Origin: Centroberyx gerrardi | Lineage: Eukaryota; Chordata; Actinopteri; Beryciformes; Berycidae | DNA length: 64,000 nt | Assembly: GCF_048128805.1 (NCBI RefSeq) | Contig: NC_136008.1 | Location: forward strand, 18,739,572 to 18,803,571 | Direction of reading: 5' to 3' | Shown: one piece after another, positions 23,701-36,900 of the stretch | Position numbering within the stretch: the first letter of the stretch is position 1 | Layout: the number at the start of each line of letters is the position of its first letter | The notes under the pieces: generated by a model | The model's database searches: none | Told to the model about the DNA's origin: nothing | The model's input: the letters and a program-made list of their open reading frames with translations, nothing else | Made by a program: the position numbers and the translations under genes

Positions 23701-25804
23701 AGACTGTCTAGTAATACAGAGAGAGCACACTGTAAAAGACCATGGGCTGAATACCTGGGGGAAGGATTAAGCCTAATCTATGGGCTAAGAAAAATTAAAT
23801 GTGGATAACCAGATAACCAACACATGAAGGACGGGCTTCACAAACATGGATTAATCTTTCCCCAAGTTAACTGAACCAAATGCTTTCTACGGGTAGTGAT
23901 AACATCGAGTCCTGGCAAAGGATTCCTAGACTAAAATGTTGCTCAAAATGGAGAACTCCATTGAAAGAAACTTCTGAAATCCATAACTAAGCCTAGACAA
24001 CGTCTGTGACATAAGCCCCTCCAGGATAACAGTGATAAAGCTCTTAATAAATGTGTCTACACAGTCCATGACTTGGGAAACAAGGGTTGGACAATATAGC
24101 CACCATTTATACAAGAACATGGATTCATTGTACTACAGTAAACGTGGTACTGAAATGCCTATTACAGTAAATGTTTTTATAAAGCTACAATGCTTGTTTA
24201 GCCTAGACTAGGCTTCCCCTGTGCCAAGTATACCAGCCCCAATACTGTATGTACAAAATGAGCAGTTGATCGTCTTGGTTATTGCATGCAGTACTAGATT
24301 AAAGGTATACCTTAACATTTTTAATTTCAGTCTGTTCTTTCTCATTGCCAGGCACTTATTGCCGTCACATTACGGTGTAAAGATTTCAACAGCTTTCCTT
24401 CAGCTTCTACAAAAAAATGACTTTTTAGGATTCCTCACTGAAACCACTGGCTAACGTCATCCGCAACCTAGCCAGTTAGCGCACAGCTAGCAGAACACAT
24501 TGTTTTTAATTCATGAAACGCTTTTCTGATAACTAAAGGTGCCAATTCAAGGCCTTTTCCGTAGAGTGACAAGTGCCTGGTGAAGAAATACAATAAAATT
24601 CAAAACGCCAAGGTATCCGTTTAAGGACATACAGAAGTCTCCGATGTCAACTTCAGAGTATCTAGGCATCGTTTAGCGTCGGCAGAAAGCAGAGCTCGGT
24701 CATGCATCACAACTTGGTTTGTTTCCGTACAGAATGAAGATATTACCCAACAATATCTGATGTCCATATGATTCACAATTTCTCCCTCATCATCTGTCAA
24801 GAGTTGGTGAAATTCTGCTCAAACAACAACAGCCATGTAGGCACATAGGTTTATCTTTTCAAAGCTTCATCAGCGTCCATCCACTATCGGTGAAGAACTG
24901 CAGTTCAGACAGCTTTCCATCTGTCGTCTTCGCCATCCGAACACAGTAAAGCGTGGTGAGAACAGTTAGAGAGAGGAACAGTATTTGGTAGACTTCCCAC
25001 CACAGTAAGGTGAGGGGAATGCTGTGCTGTTCCTTCAGGCACCACAACACATTTTAAACATTTCCTTCCACAAAGAAGATACTCCAAGAACGTCTAATGT
25101 CCAAATTGTCTGAACAGGACACAAGTTTTAACCATCAGTCTGTTGAAAATGTCCCCATAGCCCTGTCTGTCTATCTGTCTGCCTGTGGATTCACAGCTTC
25201 AGAAGACAGAGAGCCAGCAGGACACTGCTAACGCGTATGGAAACTCGTCTTGGGAAGTGCACATCTTTAAACTTGGCATGAATATTACAACAGTGGACTG
25301 GAGGAGAAGGGTAAAGTCTCGGGAGGGGGGCGGAAGAGAGATGGGGGAGAATTACCTTGTATTAAAGTAACAAGACAAAAAACAAAAAATAAAAAAAATA
25401 AAAACACATGCACATTTCCAACAGGAGCGAAGTTTAAAAATGGGACTCTCATTGTGCAATTTAGTTGAAAGAAAGTGGGCGATTGTTCCAGAAGAGTTTT
25501 TTGAGACATATAAACATCCAGCTCCCAAACAATACATATTATTAGAAAAGTGGGGAAATTGGTAAGATCCCTCCTCCTGAAAACACAGCAAGGCTAAAAA
25601 AGGCAAAATACTGGTTTAGTTTGTAGTCATATAAAACAGATTTGGTCTCTCGGAGCCATTTCATGGTATCATAAGAGATTAAGGTGCCTAATCAGGATTT
25701 ATTCCACTACATACAGAAGTGGACAAAGTGCATGGTTATTTTAGTTTAGGTGCTTCACTTTTTGCTCTTCACTGCAGACTTGAGTCAAAATACTATTTGA
25801 AATA
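20701..25804. other. gene-poor interval between the lectin gene and zhx1
   Basis: About 5 kb with only short open frames. Some of it may be the distal 3'UTR of zhx1, which runs toward it, but no polyadenylation site can be fixed. Around 23740-24010 a degenerate repeat ('gattaagcctaatctatggg', 'cataactaagcctagac') resembles a dispersed fish MITE. Confidence 0.5.
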
Positions 25805-25812
25805 CTGTAAAA

Positions 25813-26138
25813 CAGTGCTTCTTAAAGTATGGGTCAAGACCCAAAATGATTTACAGGCCTAATTCTGACAAGAGCGGCAATATGTTCCACTGAGCCCGAA
25901 CCTCAAGGCAAGGTGCTGGTGAGGTTAGGGTGCTGTTCACAATATCAAATTGCACTCCTGTCAGTGTGATGAGTTGTGGACTAACTCTAAATTTACAGCG
26001 CTGCTGCAGCTGTTGCTCGCAGTTTCATGGTTTAGGGAAAACCCTGTGAAACAAGACTTTGTTAGCATTGGTTTCAGCGGAGACTTTTAAAATCCAGTTT
26101 CAAAGGCCCACCGAAATAAAGTTGTGTGAGAAACACTG
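25813..26138. mobile_element. hAT-like non-autonomous transposon (MITE)
   Basis: Ends CAGTGCTTCTTAAAG on the left and, reverse complemented, CAGTGTTTCTC on the right form short terminal inverted repeats. The flanking octamers CTGTAAAA and CTGTGAAG agree at 6 of 8 positions, as expected of an old 8-bp hAT target duplication. No coding remains at 326 bp. Confidence 0.6.
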
Positions 26139-26146
26139 CTGTGAAG

Positions 26147-27670
26147 TATTTCGATAAACAGAGGACTCAGAGGTCTGCCTCACAGTGGCCATTATTCAGT
26201 TCACACACTGTGCCTCTGCCTCAGCTGTAACTCTTCACAACTTAGAAGAAGACGACACACATTCACTAATTTAACTTTGGCACAACAGTCTCTCGCATTG
26301 TCTGAATCTACATAAAACCCTTTAAAAAGGTCATAATAGCACAGGATGTGTCCTCCGACATGTGGAAGGTGAAAAATGTGTTGAAAAAATGTTAATGGCA
26401 ATGCATATTTAACACATATTGTGTCATTTTTCAACAGATCTGTAGGTTTTCATTTAAAAAAATTCTATAATAATAATAATAATATAACAATTAGCTATAA
26501 TAAAGGGAAGACTTTTGAGTACACATCCTGCGTTATTTAAAAGCATTATTTTAAAGAGTATATTCTTTCTTGGCATTCATTCAACATTAAGGTACTTTGT
26601 CTCATCTCTTAGGCCAGTAACACTTCAAAGGACCAACATTATCAATCTATGCCAAGTCAATCAACTTCTTAGGCCCATGTGACTTTCAGCACTGATTAAC
26701 ATGTGGTCCTTGGGGCGTACTACACAGGTGTTAGCAAAAGGATAACAATAGTTAACAGTAAAATCAACCAGCTCCACAAATAGATGTATGCTAGAAGTGA
26801 ACAAGGTGAGCACTGTGTGTTTTCACTGGGGACGTCATGCAGCTGAAACGTCTTGCTGTGAGATCTATAAGCACCGAAGCACCCTTAAAAACACCACAGA
26901 TACTCATATTTTTAGTCTGTCTGTGCTGGTAGTTTGAAACCAGGGGTGAAACGTTCATAATGTTGGAGGCTATTAGAGATATTAGAGAGTCAAACTGGAG
27001 AAAGCAGCATCACTGAGTGAATCAATCTGCCTTATCCTGCCATTTCCAACAAGCAATGAGTGCAATTTTAACAAGGGGGGTGGTGGACATGTAAACTGCA
27101 AACTCCTCCTAAAATCTCTACTTAATAGTCTGCATTCAACAATTGCTTATAAAAGAGGGGCTGTATCTCAATTTCCTGGAACAATTTCAGCTGCCAGGCA
27201 GCTTCTCAGTTATTCTTATACAAGGAAACTAGGTCTATTCCAGCCTCCAGTGATTTTAAAGATGGTCCTCTTTCATAATATTCTGGTGATGAAATATGGT
27301 CTAACTGGGGTGTTTTTTTTTTTACTGTTTTATCAAAGTTCGGTGTGCTGCTCAATGTTTGCTTGGTTTGGTAGGAACTCTTTCCTTACAATGACTCTTA
27401 TCTGTTATACCTTACATACAGTCAATAGCAGAACTATTGTGACAGTGAGCTAAAGCTAATAGTCCATCTGTTATCCTCATGTAAAAGTTATTCACATTTA
27501 TTTTGACAGTATGGTGAATTCATGTTACAAATGAATACACATGCAAATCAATGACAAAAAAAGACTAACTTTAGCTCACCGTCTTAGTACTTCCACTACT
27601 GATTATATTTCTATTTGTAACATTCTGTAACGTTTCACCGTGTTGAACAGACCCCAGTTTCCCTCCACCA
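26147..27670. other. 3' flank of zhx1, probably 3'UTR
   Basis: Starts directly after the zhx1 stop in transcription direction. No other reading frame with motifs is visible, and a clear polyadenylation signal could not be chosen. Confidence 0.4.
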
Positions 27671-30600
27671 CTAGTCCTCAGAACCTGACAGGGATTTCCT
27701 GACACTGCGTGACGGTTCCCAAACCTCGCTGTCATCAGAATCGTCAACGTCATCTTCCTCATCCTCTTCCTCATCATCATCCTCCTCATCCTCATCTCCC
27801 GCCGCTGTGGTGCTCTGCTCCTCAGTGGCCATCGCCGCTTCTGCCTGCGTCTCCTCTCCCTCCTCCTCTCCTGCTTCCTCTCCCTCCATCCTCCCAGCAG
27901 CCGGCTCCAGAAAGGGATCTGAGCCCATGTCCAGCCGTCGCTGGACCTCGGCAAACCACTCCCTCACCTTTCCAGGGGGAGAGAAATATCTTAACTTGAC
28001 AGCTCCGAGGAAAACTGTAACACTCACATCTCACATCCCAATAAATACTAGAGCTGCATGATATTGACAAATAATCATATTGTGATTATTTTGCTGACTA
28101 TTGCAGTTGCGATATTAATTGCAATTTACACAGATTTTTCAATATTTTGGACTTTTCAGCAAACAAGAAACATTTTTAATGAAACGCTGAGATGTTGTTG
28201 CCTAAGATTTGTTCTGTTTGGATACAATGACATTTTTTTTTGCAATTGTGCATTTCATTTATAGGCCAGAAATTGGAATACCATATTTAGCAGTCCACTA
28301 CTCTGATAAAATAATTGCAGCCTCATGCGATTTGGAAATTGAATTTGGACTTTTTTTTATTAATTGTGCAGCCCCACAAAATACCATTGCATTACCTGTT
28401 CATAGCTCATGTTGCTCTTGCCGACGAGCTCGTCCAGATCTTGCTCATTGAGGAAGTGGTGCTTCAGGTAGTACTCCTTCAGGATTTCCCGCCCACCCTT
28501 GAATTTCCTTGACGGGGGAGACCGTTCGGCCTCTGCGCTGGAGGAGGCAGACCTCTTCGGCTGCTTCCTGGTTCGGGACCGTCCCCAGCCACGGTTTCGG
28601 ACACGCCTCTTCCGACTGTTGCCGCTGCCCGTCTTATTGCCTCCTCCGCCATTCAGCCCCTCGGCGCCGCCGCCGCTCTGGTACTGGAAGAACCACTTCA
28701 GGTTACCATTCTTCCAGGAGTAGCGTGAGTCTCCAAACCAGTTGACAATGTAGGACCTAGGGAGGCCGCTCTCCTCTGCCAGCCGGTCATACTCTTCTGC
28801 TGTGGGCCACTGGGTCCGCACAAAGGCACTCTTCAGAACATGGAGCTGCTCGGGAGACTTTTTACTTTTATCTTTTATGTCTTTGCTGCCGCTGCTGGAC
28901 GCAGGCAGCTGCTTACTGCGGCCGCCAGGGGGAGTTTGGCTACCTCTCCGAGAAGAGGAGGCAGAAGGAGAAGAAGAGCTCACTCCCCCTGATCCTCCAC
29001 CTTCTCCTCCTTTTCCTCCCTCTGTCTCCGTCCTTCCTGCCTCGGTAGAATCGGAGGAGGAGGCAGCTGGCGTCTTGCGTCTCTCGGTGAACCAGGCATC
29101 GATCTCCCTCCGCGTCAGTTTGGTCTCTGTCCTCAGTCGACTCAGTTCTTCATCTGACGGGGTGCTGTTCTTCTCAAAACTCTCCTCCAGTACCACCAGC
29201 TGCTCCGGTGTCTTCTCCTTAAACTTCTGCAGGGTGAAGTCTGGGAATGGGTTCCATGTTTTGGGCCGCGTCTCCTTCTCCTTCACGGGAGGCGTGCGTG
29301 GAGGATGGGGAGATGTGGGGGTCTCGTCGCTCGAGTCGATGACGATGGTGGCGTTGCTGCTGCTACTGCAGCCACCGCTCCCTCTGCCCCCTCCCCCCCC
29401 GTCGTGGAAGACGATGACGTGGCTGTTCTTCGAGTTGCGCTGGTTGTATCTGGTGTCACTGAACCACTTCTTGATCTCTCCCTTTGTCAGGTTGGTGAGC
29501 TTCATCAACCGGGCGATTTCTGCGTCGCTGGCAAAGTGGTTTTTCAGGTAGCTGGCTTTGAGCTCTGCCAACTGCTCTTTGGACTTTTTAGGCCGCATAC
29601 TGAACGTGTCAGCGCTGAGGGCCGAGTTCTCCTGAGGAGGAAGAGGGGAGAGTTATAGATTAGACAAAGGGTTTTACAGATTGATATCATTGGCGTCACT
29701 TTGCATCCAGAGGAACCAAATACTTACTAGGAGTGAGGCAAAATGGCTGCAGATGGGACCTGTGATTTTTTTTAAGCTTAAATGTGCACAAGATACTATT
29801 GAATAAAAAAAAAAAACATTCTACTTCTACAGCCATCATGTGGGAAAATCATTCTATCACCCAACAACCTGCTGCCTGACAACCTGCTGCCTGACAGTCT
29901 GGAGAAATAGCCTGAAAGCTCTTTTAGGAAATGGTTGGCTTGACCACTCTGTGGCCAAGCCACAACAATGTCACAGTGGAGTTCAGAGCCACAAAAACAG
30001 ACAAGAATTTGTCTAAAAGGCAGCACTGTGTGCTTTCAATTTGGTGGAGTTCCCACCTGTGGAGAAAGGGAGGGTGGCTGGACAGTAGTGGCCCGTTTCA
30101 GCTCACTGTTCCCTGGGGTGGGCTGGCAGGAAGCTCCCTTGGAGCTCTGGGACTGGCTGGGCAGCCCTGCCACAGTCAGGGTGATGGGACTGGTCACTGG
30201 AAGGTTGCCACCTGGGCCGACCTACACAGAGACAGAAAACCAGGAACAATGGATATGTGTAGCTGAGACAAATTAGATGCAAATTCATTGCTGATTAAAG
30301 GGATTATAGTTCTCATTCTAAAGCCCTTTACCTATGGACGGGGACCCAAAATAGGTTTTGGGCGTGGTAGATCCCCAAATGATTCATGCTGCAATGTTTT
30401 TATGTGCTTGGGTGAGTGGAAGCATGCTTTCTTGCACCTGCCACCCAGGGCAAGATTCAGTTTCCTCTCCTCTGATGTGTAAAAAAAAAAAGAGCCCAGC
30501 GAGACACCAACAACAACAAATTGACTGCATGAATAAAGACTAAAATGTCCACACAGTGGATGGATAATAAACTAGAGACCTTTCTGTGAACATGAAAAAA

Positions 30601-32770
30601 AGCTACGCACTTATGAGCTGAAAGAAATAGAGTAGGAATAGAGAATCACACTACAAAAAAGCAATAAGAGGTGGGGAGGCATGTAACCTTAGACATGACA
30701 CACACATAATATTGTCAACAACAGTATTTTTCAATAATACTTACTTTTGTCCCTTATAGCCAATTATGTTATACATGTTTTATTTTGTCCTCGATACCAG
30801 TTCATATCCAGAATGAAGGCATTATTGCCCATTTCAGCTGCAGGTGCACCATCATATATGTTGCCCAACGATCGTCATATTTGAGGCAAGGTGACACACT
30901 GCAAGCAGGAATCAAGCAGTTTGAAGCAAAGTCAAACCAAGTCAAGTCAAATAAGATCTAGACTAGATCAGGTCAAATCAAAGTCAAATCAAAGTTCAGG
31001 TGTCAAGTCAGGTCAAAACAAGGCAAGTTAAAGCCGAGACGAGTCTCGTCAAATATAGCACATATTCTTCCCTTACCTACCTGTGTGAACACCAGGCCGG
31101 GCTGGCCCACTATCTGGCAGGTCTGAAGGATGGACTGTAGGCCGTTGGCGGCTGCTGACAGGTGGTGAGCAGGTATGACAGTGATGGTCTGAGGCACCGT
31201 GTGCACCGTGCCGTTAAACTGCTTCCTCCTGGCCTCCTCCACTTCCTCTGGAGTCCAGCTGACGCCGTGCTTCAGCCGCTGGGCTGAGAACCACACCTGG
31301 AGATAGATACAGAGAAAGCACCTTTCATTGTATCCTGTACAAAAGTAGGTAAAGGTTCAAAATATAGGCTTCAGGCTGCCTGCTTCAGAATGAGGTTATT
31401 TTTTACTTGGTATATTGAGTAGAGCCACAGTCTTTTGTCACAAAATTATCAAAAACCACAATGGAAATCAGTCTTTGAAATAAGATCGCGTAACAACAAC
31501 ATGTGTTTGAGTAAATAAAGTAAACTACATAGAAGAACTATGTAGAAATGTATTGTATGTATTGCATTTTTGTATATATGTATTGTACACATTATATATA
31601 CACACTACTATCACGCACATTATTAGTAGTATTACACATACACACATGCACATATATATATATATGTAGTACTGCTACTAACAGCACTACTACTAATAAT
31701 AACTAGAAGACACTCTGTAGAGCACAAACCTCCATAAACGCTGGACAATTCTCCAACTTGCAAAGCTGCAGCCTCCGTAACAGTTTTGTTTGTTTATGTT
31801 TACCTTCTGGGTTTGATTTTCTGATAAAATAGCACATGAATGCAATGCTGTTTAGCAGCCGACTTGGAAGTCCCAGATGTTGGACCTTCCCACCAGCGCA
31901 TGAACACAGCCTAGCAGTTGTGCCTTAAAAACAATAATCATCTAATGGTGGAAATCCCAGATCCGAATCACCACCAAAACCTGATGAACTGATCCTTGGG
32001 CCAAGGGCTACCTGTCCACAAAATTTCAGCCAAACCCGTTTGTAACTTTTTGAGGTATCTTGCTAACAAACGGAAAGGTAAATATATCTGCTGATAAATC
32101 AGACAACTTTTATCTACCTTGATCTGCTCCTCTGTGAACTGGGTCTGTGCAGCCAGGCTGGCGATCTCGGCCATGGAGGGGTAAGGAAACTTCTTATATG
32201 TGCTGCCCAGCAGAGGGTTGGTGTCCATGGCTGCGCTGTAGGAGGGGATGCTGCTGAGGGGAATCAGGAGCTGGGGCTGCGCTGCTGCTGCACTCTGCTG
32301 GGCCTGGAGAGCCGACAGCACCTGGGACAGAGGAACAGGAAGAGAGGGAGGGAGGTAAACAGAAACCAGGGCTACAACTACTACTACGCATACAACCCGG
32401 GACCAAGCCCCCCATTTGGCAAGCATCCATCCTGCTGAAGTGTCCTTGAGCAAGACACCAAGTCCCTACCAGCTCCACAGGTGCTGCTCTGTAGCTGAGC
32501 CTGACCTCTGACCTCCCTGTGGAGAGAGTTAAGTGAAAAGACAAATTTTCCCTATGGGGATCAATAAAGCATCAAATTATTATTATTCCTTCCTACTACT
32601 ACTACTACTACTACTAGTACTATTACTACTACTACTACTACTACTATAAGTACTACTACTAATAATAATACTAATAAAAAGAATAACAAAGGGGGAATAG
32701 AATGTAATATAAAATATAATACAAAAACAAGAATTTTGAGCCTTTAAAATTTTAATTTGTTGTGCTGCAT

Positions 32771-32836
<66 letters not shown>

Positions 32837-34951
32837 ACAATCAAGAACTTGTGGATTCACTAACAGAAGCACAATTAAAAGGACACAGAAAGGTCAGAGG
32901 TCCACTTACTCTTGATGAACCTACCTCCTACTGCCAGCCTATCTACCACAAACTCAGAATATATCACCCTTATTTTCATACCATCAACCTTAATCAACAT
33001 CATTCATTTTTGTGCTTGTGTCTGTCATATAATTTGTAAGTTTTACTCAACTGTTCCTCCCAGTCAGCAGGATGATTCACACAATTGCACCTATCCCTGA
33101 CTTAGCCTCGATTTACATGGGTCACATAAACACAGCCCTATATACACATAACACACATGCAGTCAACATGTAAGCTACTCTCTCTTGATCTTCCCTCAGC
33201 CTACATACACAGTTTACAATCTTGTGCCAGTAGTACGTGAATAAAAAACAAGCCAGCTCAGAACCTGACCAAATATGGCATTCCCTGTTCAGTATAAAAG
33301 CTAGTGCTCCGACATCACAGTGTGTGTCACCATGCACCTTCTTGACATGAAACCTCTCACTTCCAATTAAAGGTCCCATATTATAATTCAAAATTTCCTC
33401 TACTTATATACATATAGGATCAAAGATGTTTAACGCATCACAACTGGACTTGGTCTTGATTGGCTCCCATCACTAAACAATCCGGCAAGTTTGCAGCATT
33501 TGAACACAAAATCACGAAAACGGAATAATATGGCACCTTTAAATTTTGGTGCAACTATAGTACCGCCTCAAAATCTCTTTGGTGGCGTTCATCCTCCTGA
33601 ATATGGTTCATTAATACAGCCAGACCTTTACAAAAGCCAAAGTATTCTCATCACTGCAGTCACTAAACGAATCTTTTGCTTTTCGTGTAAGTGCCTTTCG
33701 TGTTTGTATGTGTAAGTGCGTGTTCTCCACTAAACCACTGTCATACCAAAGTTAGTCAAAACCAGAGTTTCACATACGAAATGGTTGGCCAACAAAGAGA
33801 TATGACGACGATGATGTTGGGTCTGGACAGACAGTGAAAGCTATAGCAAATGATTTCCAAGTCTTGTAAGACAATCTTATGTAGTAATGAGAGAAAAAAA
33901 ACCCATTAAATATGAAATAGTTCACTAAACCCTTGTATAATTTAGTTTCTCATCTTAGCTCTGTACCTGTGCCAGGCCGGCAGGCAGGACCGTGGGGTTG
34001 AGCATGGACGATTTCTTCTGCTGCTCGGAGGAGGGCAGGTTGACCAGCAAACCGCCGCCTCCTAACTTCATGGAGTCGTGGAGCAACATCTCCACGGGCG
34101 TCATGGGCCCCAGAGGCGCCTCGATGGGCTCCTGCTCTCCTCCCTCCTCCCCCTCGCCGCCTCCCCCGAAACCCTCCGCCGCCTCGTCTGCCGATTTCAG
34201 GGACACGGCTATCCTCTTGGGTTCGGATTTGCTCTTCATCCTCATGATGGGGGTCTTGCTGAGGGAGATGGCGGCCACAGCGGCGGGGTCTTCCCCTCCC
34301 TCCTCGGGGGCGTCGCACAGTTGTTCCGGGGTCGGCTGGTCGCTGCTCGGATCCTCCAGAGGGTTTGCGGCGCTGCGTTTCAGCGAGGTACGGAGGACAA
34401 CGCTGTCTTCCACAGTGGGGAGACTGGGCTCGTCTGTAACAGCAACACAGCTTTTATTTTGACAGAGATTTTCTATTCCTTTCCAGTTCATTCAGATCTA
34501 TAGTACATTTGAGTACAAGGAGAGTGTATATTTCAGTGATGCTCAAAAGATATTGTCTAATGTGCAATATACAATGATGGTGCAATGATTGACGGATCAA
34601 AACAATATATAACTGCAACTGGAATGCAGACTGCTCAGTAGGAAGATGTATTAGTCTCGCAGGGGACGGTGATGCTTTCATACCCGTCCCCTCGGTGCTA
34701 ACTTTACAGACAAGAATGGTGAAAACGCGGCTCGTGGGACTCTCACCCGTGTCTGGAGGGGTGGGGACCACCACGACCGCCTCACCAAGCTCCTCTGCTG
34801 TCGGACCCTCCTCCGCTCCCTCCTTCATCTTCCCCTCCTCCTCCGCCTCTGCCTCCCTCGTCCTCTCCGTCCCCTCCTCCACCTCCTCCTGCTCCACCAC
34901 ATCAGAGGGCAGCACCATGCAAGGCGTGGTCGATTTCCGGCGGCTCGACAT
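27671..34951 (-). CDS. zhx1: ZHX1 orthologue, five-homeodomain transcription factor
   Basis: Seven coding exons: 34747-34951 (ATG at 34951), 33967-34433, 32118-32321, 31081-31296, 30057-30221, 28396-29631 and 27671-27967 (TAG), all in phase, 929 residues. Human ZHX1 motifs are plain: [12 protein letters not shown] at the start, [65 protein letters not shown] and [15 protein letters not shown]. Homeodomains lie at about 265-310, 431-490, 556-610, 675-735 and 800-845 ([31 protein letters not shown] and EWFAEVQRR mark four recognition helices). The tail is acidic. The protein acts in the nucleus as a dimerising transcriptional repressor in mammals. Oddities: the two N-terminal C2H2 zinc fingers of ZHX1 are absent, and six introns split the coding region that is a single exon in mammals. 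Confidence 0.93.
28049..28376. mobile_element. hAT-like MITE inside the last zhx1 intron
   Basis: Terminal inverted repeats TAGAGCTGCATGAT (left) and, reverse complemented, TGGGGCTGCACAATT (right) match the widespread fish 'agggctgcac' MITE. Flanking octamers ATAAATAC and CAAAATAC agree at 6 of 8 positions. The element with its duplications fills most of the 428-bp intron and ends 5 bp before the splice donor (28390-28395). Confidence 0.7.
32370..32585 (+). repeat. dispersed fish retroposon 3' end
   Basis: The sequence 'gtgtccttgagcaagacacc' and a terminal 'ctatggggatcaataaagca' followed by (TTA)n form a widespread teleost repeat tail. It lies in a zhx1 intron. A shorter inverse copy is at 40695-40772. 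Confidence 0.5.
32586..32690. repeat. (CTA)n trinucleotide repeat
   Basis: Imperfect CTA/ATA triplets over about 100 bases in a zhx1 intron, probably grown from the tail of the preceding retroposon. Confidence 0.9.
32773..32838. repeat. (CA)n microsatellite
   Basis: About 33 CA units in the zhx1 intron between 32322 and 33966. Confidence 0.95.
33367..33542. mobile_element. piggyBac-like MITE
   Basis: Both ends lie at TTAA (33367-33370 and 33539-33542), the piggyBac target duplication. The inner inverted repeats are AAAGGTCCCATATTAT on the left and AAAGGTGCCATATTATT reversed on the right. It is 176 bp, has no coding sequence, and lies in a zhx1 intron. Confidence 0.65.
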
Positions 34952-35580
34952 CCTGGAACCAAACTCTGTTAACTTCTACTCAGCGTCGGGGGGGATCTGT
35001 GACCGAAGTGCCGAGGCTCACGAGTCTTGGGCGGTTGGGTTCACATGCTCGAGTCCTTAATTGATGTATTTCTGGTGTAAGAAACAAAGCAAATATGGAT
35101 AAAGTGTGATATATTTATTTAATCTTACAAAGAATTAACAGTAAGTGTAGTATAGTATAAAATATAGTATAAAAGTGTAGTATAAAAACTTTCCATCACC
35201 AAAACCTCAGCTCTAGACAAGTTTTCCCACTGGTGCCGCTGGTGTATTTTTGGCATAACAAGACATTATCAATAGTTTGCCTTGCTGCAAGGTCAAGAAA
35301 AAGTTGCTACATGTGGGAGACAAAGTCAGCAAACAACAATATTAAAAATGGCAAAATTGAAAACACAAGGACTCTGCATATCACTGACATAAATGCAGAT
35401 GAAGTAAGGATCTTTAGTAGTTCAACTGGGATGGTCTCTCTTAAATGTTTCATTTGTAAACACACACAGGTATTGTTTTACTTTCCCATAAGACATTTTG
35501 ACTCATCCTAAGCACATTTAAAGCACAATTTGAATGCATTATAAAACTTATAACCATAATATTGTATACTAAGCAATAAT

Positions 35581-35607
35581 GCACACACACACACACACAC
35601 ACACACA
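35581..35607. repeat. (CA)n microsatellite
   Basis: About 13 CA units in the zhx1 5'UTR intron. Confidence 0.9.
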
Positions 35608-36630
35608 TACATATATGCAATATCTCTGGAATTCAATGCATGTTGGAGTATATAACCAAAAACCACCAGATTGATATTGTGTTGTGTATTAAAATGTAGC
35701 CTATGCCAGCCTATGCCTACACAAACTGCTACGGAGTGAACACTGAAATTTCATTGAATCAAAGTGCTCAGGGAGAGGAAGTGTAGTGTGATTTGACTGG
35801 TAACTGTTTATGATGGCTGACAAAAAGCATGATCCATGCGGGCCTATAAACAAATTTCAAGTGCAATTTGTGGTTTTCTAAGATTTACATTCGATACCAA
35901 CATCAGTGACCAATGTAACTTTATGCATGTCTTATTCCCCCATTATACACAGTGAGCAGGGATGTAGTGGAGGGTAAACCCACCTCAACTCTATTTACCA
36001 GCCTATGTATTCATGGTATTGAGTTTACCCACATTATTAGGCTGACATAGGAGGAATTTAGGACCTTAATTAATAGTATACATCATAGTAATTAACATCA
36101 AACTGATTCAAGTAACTGGAGGACATGATCTATTCAGAAAAAAACAGCATAAATTGATGCTTTTCTGACAATAAGCCTGATTTTTGTGTGTATTTGTGGT
36201 TGTTTCTTCTAGTGATCACTGGCTAAAGGTCATGGTTTACCCACCATCTTATTTACCATCACATCATTCACTGTGATACAGGTGTTACACCAAATGTTAT
36301 GCCTACTTCTTAGACATGACTGCAATAACTTTGAGACCAACTTTTCATGACTGCGATTAAAGATGTGACTGCTAGCAAAACCGGTTTTAAAAATAATACT
36401 GTGTAACTGCATACAGTATGCTATTACTGTACTGCCAGCATGAGACAATTTGCATTAGCAGTTAAATAATTCTGAGGTGTGAGCTAATTCATTACTACAC
36501 AAAAGCAATAAAAGACCACACAAGGACGCCTAACTTAGCAATACAGCATCTAGCCAGTGTGTGAGGTGGGCTAACTAGCCGGTTAGCTGGGCCAGTCATT
36601 ATTATTGATCATGTCTGGTGGTAAACTTAC

Positions 36631-36900
36631 TGTAACTACTGAAATGTGCACAGTGTTGCTACCGGGCTGCCGAGACGAAGAGTAATTTCCTGGGTCTCGG
36701 CAGAGCAGCCTTCAGCCTCTATCTGTCGGTATCTGTCGCTGTCTCTCCCGCCCCCGGCTAACCGTTCAACCCCAAACCGGCCGGGACTGCAGTATTTCGG
36801 CTTGCGGGTCTCCCAAAAACCAGCGGAGGGAGGCAGGCAGACAGACGGAATCGACGAGACTCGGGTCTACAGCTTCTGTCTGCAGATGCTGAAAACACCG
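36631..36900 (-). other. probable non-coding first exon of zhx1
   Basis: On the minus strand a donor GTAAGT (36625-36630) ends a GC-richer segment; the matching acceptor (TACACCAG, ending at 35072) lies about 120 bases before the zhx1 start codon. The upstream limit of the exon is a guess. Confidence 0.5.

Noticed and set aside
24859-25050. Minus-strand 63-codon frame with a hydrophobic stretch, resembling a small membrane protein
   Set aside because: The apparent start is a GTG preceded closely by a stop. No ATG opens the hydrophobic part, and no splice sites or homologue were recognised.
28802-29551. Plus-strand frame of 249 codons
   Set aside because: It is the antisense of the main zhx1 homeodomain exon.
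33955-34503. Long plus-strand and alternative-frame open frames
   Set aside because: They are shadows of the GC-rich zhx1 exon 33967-34433.
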